DNA of 64,000 nt from Mantis religiosa. Taxonomy: Eukaryota > Arthropoda > Insecta > Mantodea > Mantidae. How positions within the stretch are numbered: the stretch's first letter is position 1; the number at the start of each line of letters is the position of its first letter. This document shows, piece after piece, positions 59,691-64,000 of this stretch. The notes beneath the pieces were generated by a model, which was not told the origin of the DNA, searched no databases, and saw only the letters and a program-made list of their open reading frames with translations. The stretch is taken from positions 161,706,217 through 161,770,216 of the forward strand of contig CM060955.1 in assembly GCA_030765055.1 (NCBI GenBank), written 5' to 3'. The position numbers and the translations under genes are program-made.

Positions 59691-60139
59691 ATCAGTACAA
59701 GAGATTATGCTACAACCAAAAGACAATTTTAAAATCAGATGGTATACACCACTAATAATGTGTGATATTCAAACTGAAGAGGGCATTCAGGGATGATATA
59801 TCATAGAGCCTATAACGTTACACTCTGGCATTCAGTCAGTAGCTGTAAGTATTAAACGGTCATCAATCAAGTTTTGTATTTGCAATATATATCTACCTCC
59901 ATCTGATGACGTCTCGTTAACTGACATTTGCCAACTGTCAACACTGTTTCTCTTAGTGGGAGACTTAAATGCCCATCATCCACTTTGGGACTCACATTGG
60001 GTTTGTTCGAGAAGTATGGACAGAAGTTAATACAGGTGGAAGTATGTATGGAACTGCAATGTCTGGTTGAGAAGCATGGGGATGCATATCTGAATTCCAT
60101 CATTACAGCTCTTTCCCTGTCTGGAAAAGGATCTAAGGG

Positions 60140-60296
60140 GAAAAGGTTTTGTTACTTTTGAGGCCATTGTGAAGTAGGCTGAGGTGGTTATAAAGAAGAT
60201 GTCTAAACATGGCTTCCAGCATGTGTTCCAGGACTGGCAGAAGTGCTGGACAAAGTACATTCAACTCAACGGACAATACTTTGAAAAACCTTACCA
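60140..60296 (+). pseudogene. Mariner transposase C-terminal fragment
   Basis: AEVVIKKMSKHGFQHVFQDW then QKCWTKYIQLNGQYFEKPYQ. It aligns with the end of the mariner at 41365-41970 (VILKDLSKNGFQHVLEGWQK). Only about 45 codons. Confidence 0.8.
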
Positions 60297-60389
60297 ATCT
60301 GGACCAAGACTAGTGTATTTTATGTGTAAAAAAAGAAAAAGAAATCCTCTATCTTTATTGACTTGCCCTTGCACATCACTGGACATTAG

Positions 60390-62087
<1,698 letters not shown>

Positions 62088-64000
62088 TATTTTCATCCAT
62101 AATAACACTTACATGTTGTCGGATACGTCAAAATAAACACTTATATACATTTAATTACAATTCGTCCAGTCTATATAAGCATTTTTGTATTAGAAACTTG
62201 TTTAGTTCATTTTTAAATAATTTACCTTTTTTTGTTTTTAGTGAATTTGGTAGTTTATTAAATAATAATTTTCCCATTATTAAGGGATCTTTATCTGTTG
62301 ACTTCTTATTTAAAGTTATTCTGTGGTAATTATTTTGTGTCCTTGTTTCATGTTTGTGACAATGTTTATTTAAGTTACCCATTTCATCCTTGCTAATTAC
62401 AAACATTATTACTTTAAAAACGTATAGAGACACTACTGTTAGGATTTTGTTTTCTACAAAAACATTTCTACATGATTCTCTTCTATTTACCTTATATATA
62501 CATCTTAGACATATTTTCTGCAAAACTAGCAATCTGTTCATGTTAGTCATACAAGTGCTGCCCCATATCTCAACTGCATATTATGGATGTGAATGTATTA
62601 TTCCATAATAAGTTAGTTTCAGATATTCAGGATTTAGGTATTTTGCTAGGTTCCTTAATAAATATAGATTTGTACTTATCTTTTTACATATATAGTCGAT
62701 ATGGTGTCTGAATGTTAGGTTTTCATCAATAATCACTCCTAAGAATTTTATCTTATCTAATTGCTCGATTTGTTCACCATTTATATTTATATTGATAGGA
62801 TTACTACTATACCTGTTATTGCGGTGTTGGAACATGACTGTTTTTGTTTTTTGAAGATTTACTTTCAAGCTATTGTTTGTAAGATAATTATAGATAATTT
62901 GCGTTTCTGTAGTTATTATTTTCTCCATTCCATTTACTTCCTTAGTACCAAATATCAATGAGGTGTCATCGGCATACGTCACTGTTTTTGAGTGTGTAGT
63001 TATAGGAAGATCATTCACGTAGATCAAAAAAAGTATTGGTCCCAGGACAGATCCTTGAGGAACTCCTGCTATGATGTTTTCATAATTGGATGTGATTGAT
63101 TCTATTGTATTTCTACTCTTGGTTCTAACTACTGTACATTGTTTTCTGTTTACTAAATAGGATTTTAATATTGTGTGAAATTTCCCCCTTATGCCATACT
63201 TCTGCAATTTGCTCAGCAGCATTTCATGTGATACACTGTCAAATGCTTTAGATAGGTCAAGGAATATCCCTGTGATCTTTTCTTCATTTTCAAGCCCTTG
63301 GAGTATATTGTGGTATAGCTCTGCTATCGCTGTGGTTGTGGAGTGATTTTTCCTGAATCCATGTTGAGATTTACTTAGTATATTGAATTTATTTAGAAAG
63401 CTTATTAATCTATTATTTAACACTTTTTCAAATACCTTAGCAAAAACAGAAGTTAAGGTAATAGGTCTATAGTTTTCTGCTTTTGTTTTATTGCCTTTTT
63501 TAAATATTGGTCGAACTATGCTTATTTTTAAACAATCGGGAAAAGAATCCTCCATTATTGATGCATTTATCAGGTGCTCAAGTATATCTAGTACGGCATA
63601 TTTACAATGTTTCAGTGTTTTTGTAGATATTTCATCCCACCCCGTTGATGTGTTATTATTTAGTTCATTTATTATTTTTTCTAGTTCCTCTTTAGTGGTT
63701 CCTTTTATATAAATGGTTGATAATATTTCATTTGTCCCTTGTGTTGTATCCCTAATCTGACTGATTTTATTGATTCCCACTTTTAAGAAATAATTATTGA
63801 AGATTTGACAAATTTCTTTAGGATTTTTAACTAGCTGCGCATTTTCTTCTAAAGTTATGTTTTCAAATGTCTTATTGTTCACATGATGTTCTTTTACAAT
63901 TCCCCATATCGTCTTTGCCTTATTATTTGATTTTATTATTTTGTCACTAAATTGTTGTCTCTTTAGATTAATTAGTTCTTGAGCACACTTCTTTTTAAAA
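62088..64000 (-). mobile_element. LINE, 3' part, runs off right edge
   Basis: The minus-strand 3' end (62088-62150, gacgtatccgacaacatgta then atggatgaaaataaatta) passes into (TTA)n, so the tail microsatellite is the big array. The 5' part lies beyond 64000. Confidence 0.9.
62155..63882 (-). pseudogene. LINE reverse transcriptase, one in-frame stop
   Basis: The reading frame continues beyond 63882 toward the right edge. AENYRPITLTSVFAKVFEKV, SQHGFRKNHSTTTAIAEL, FLDLSKAFDSVSHEMLLSKL (catalytic Asp), GVPQGSVLGPILFLIYVNDL, VTYADDTSLIF (catalytic pair), IKFLGVIIDENLTFRHHI and, after a TAA at 62581-62583, YAVEIWGSTCMTNMNRLLVL and LQKICLRCIYKVNRRESC in the same frame, ending near 62155. Domain order and catalytic residues are intact. 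The single stop removes the C-terminal region. Same LINE group as 48806-49962. Confidence 0.9.

Larger units (their letters stand above)
54770..60010 (+). mobile_element. Jockey/I-like LINE, split by SINE-A and gypsy
   Basis: Pieces in order: GC-rich 5' region (about 54750-55010); possible ORF1 start MVEDFIDIATKRKQL at 55012; ORF1 with RPYIPNPLR then YKCQHFGHTSDFC, TCVSCGG and CVKCM (Cys-His knuckles, about 55935-56085); continuation after the gypsy element; endonuclease start QWNVQGLRAHRVELELLLNK at about 59295; and endonuclease motif LLVGDLNAHHPLWDS at about 59950-59997. Several frameshifts. It ends or is truncated near 60010, with no RT seen. Confidence 0.8.

Overview
This is a eukaryotic, most likely insect, genomic window. 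It holds an internal part of one protein-coding gene on the + strand, spread over very large introns full of transposable elements (TEs). Twelve exons between 2497 and 50578 join in a consistent splice phase into about 463 codons of a receptor-type protein tyrosine phosphatase of the IA-2/PTPRN (islet autoantigen, dense-core vesicle) family. They cover the membrane-proximal ectodomain, one transmembrane segment, the juxtamembrane region and the N-terminal two thirds of the phosphatase domain. The N-terminus lies left of the window. The exon(s) carrying the catalytic Cys loop lie right of it. The kind of TEs, the long introns and the simple-repeat load suggest a large hemimetabolous insect genome (cockroach- or orthopteran-like). 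This is inference; the species cannot be read from the window.

Layout. 1-2496: transposase tail and unassigned DNA. 2497-4516: exons 1-3, with a giant (TTA)n array in intron 1. 4517-12158: pogo-like termini, a tRNA-derived SINE, a 141-bp satellite, and a mariner with an 84-bp array made from its own transposase. 12159-14687: exons 4-5 with a LINE remnant between them. 14688-29145: a second mariner with a 105-bp in-frame array, three solo LTRs, a Penelope-like element (PLE) split by nested insertions, SINE-derived arrays, and a palindrome with hammerhead-like motifs. 29146-43710: exons 6-10 (transmembrane to start of the phosphatase domain) separated by SINE-B with a 91-bp array, a 178-bp array, SINE-A with a 107-bp array, a PLE GIY-YIG remnant and a mariner remnant. 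43711-50578: exons 11-12 with a complete-ended Tc1-like element, an internally deleted mariner and a LINE 3' half. 50579-64000: the next intron, with a PLE with inverted ends, a second palindrome, a Jockey/I-like LINE split by a SINE and by a young internally deleted Ty3/gypsy element, a 1.7-kb (TAA)n array, and a LINE running off the right edge.

Two themes stand out. First, at least five of the tandem arrays are clearly internal segments of TEs (two mariner transposase segments, two SINE bodies, one unclassified repeat) amplified in place. Second, PLE-related sequences repeatedly carry minimal hammerhead-ribozyme-like cores (CTGANGA, short stem, GAAAC, then GTC), often in inverted pairs. No tRNA gene, rRNA gene, CRISPR array or bacterial-type operon was seen; the tRNA-like sequences belong to SINEs.
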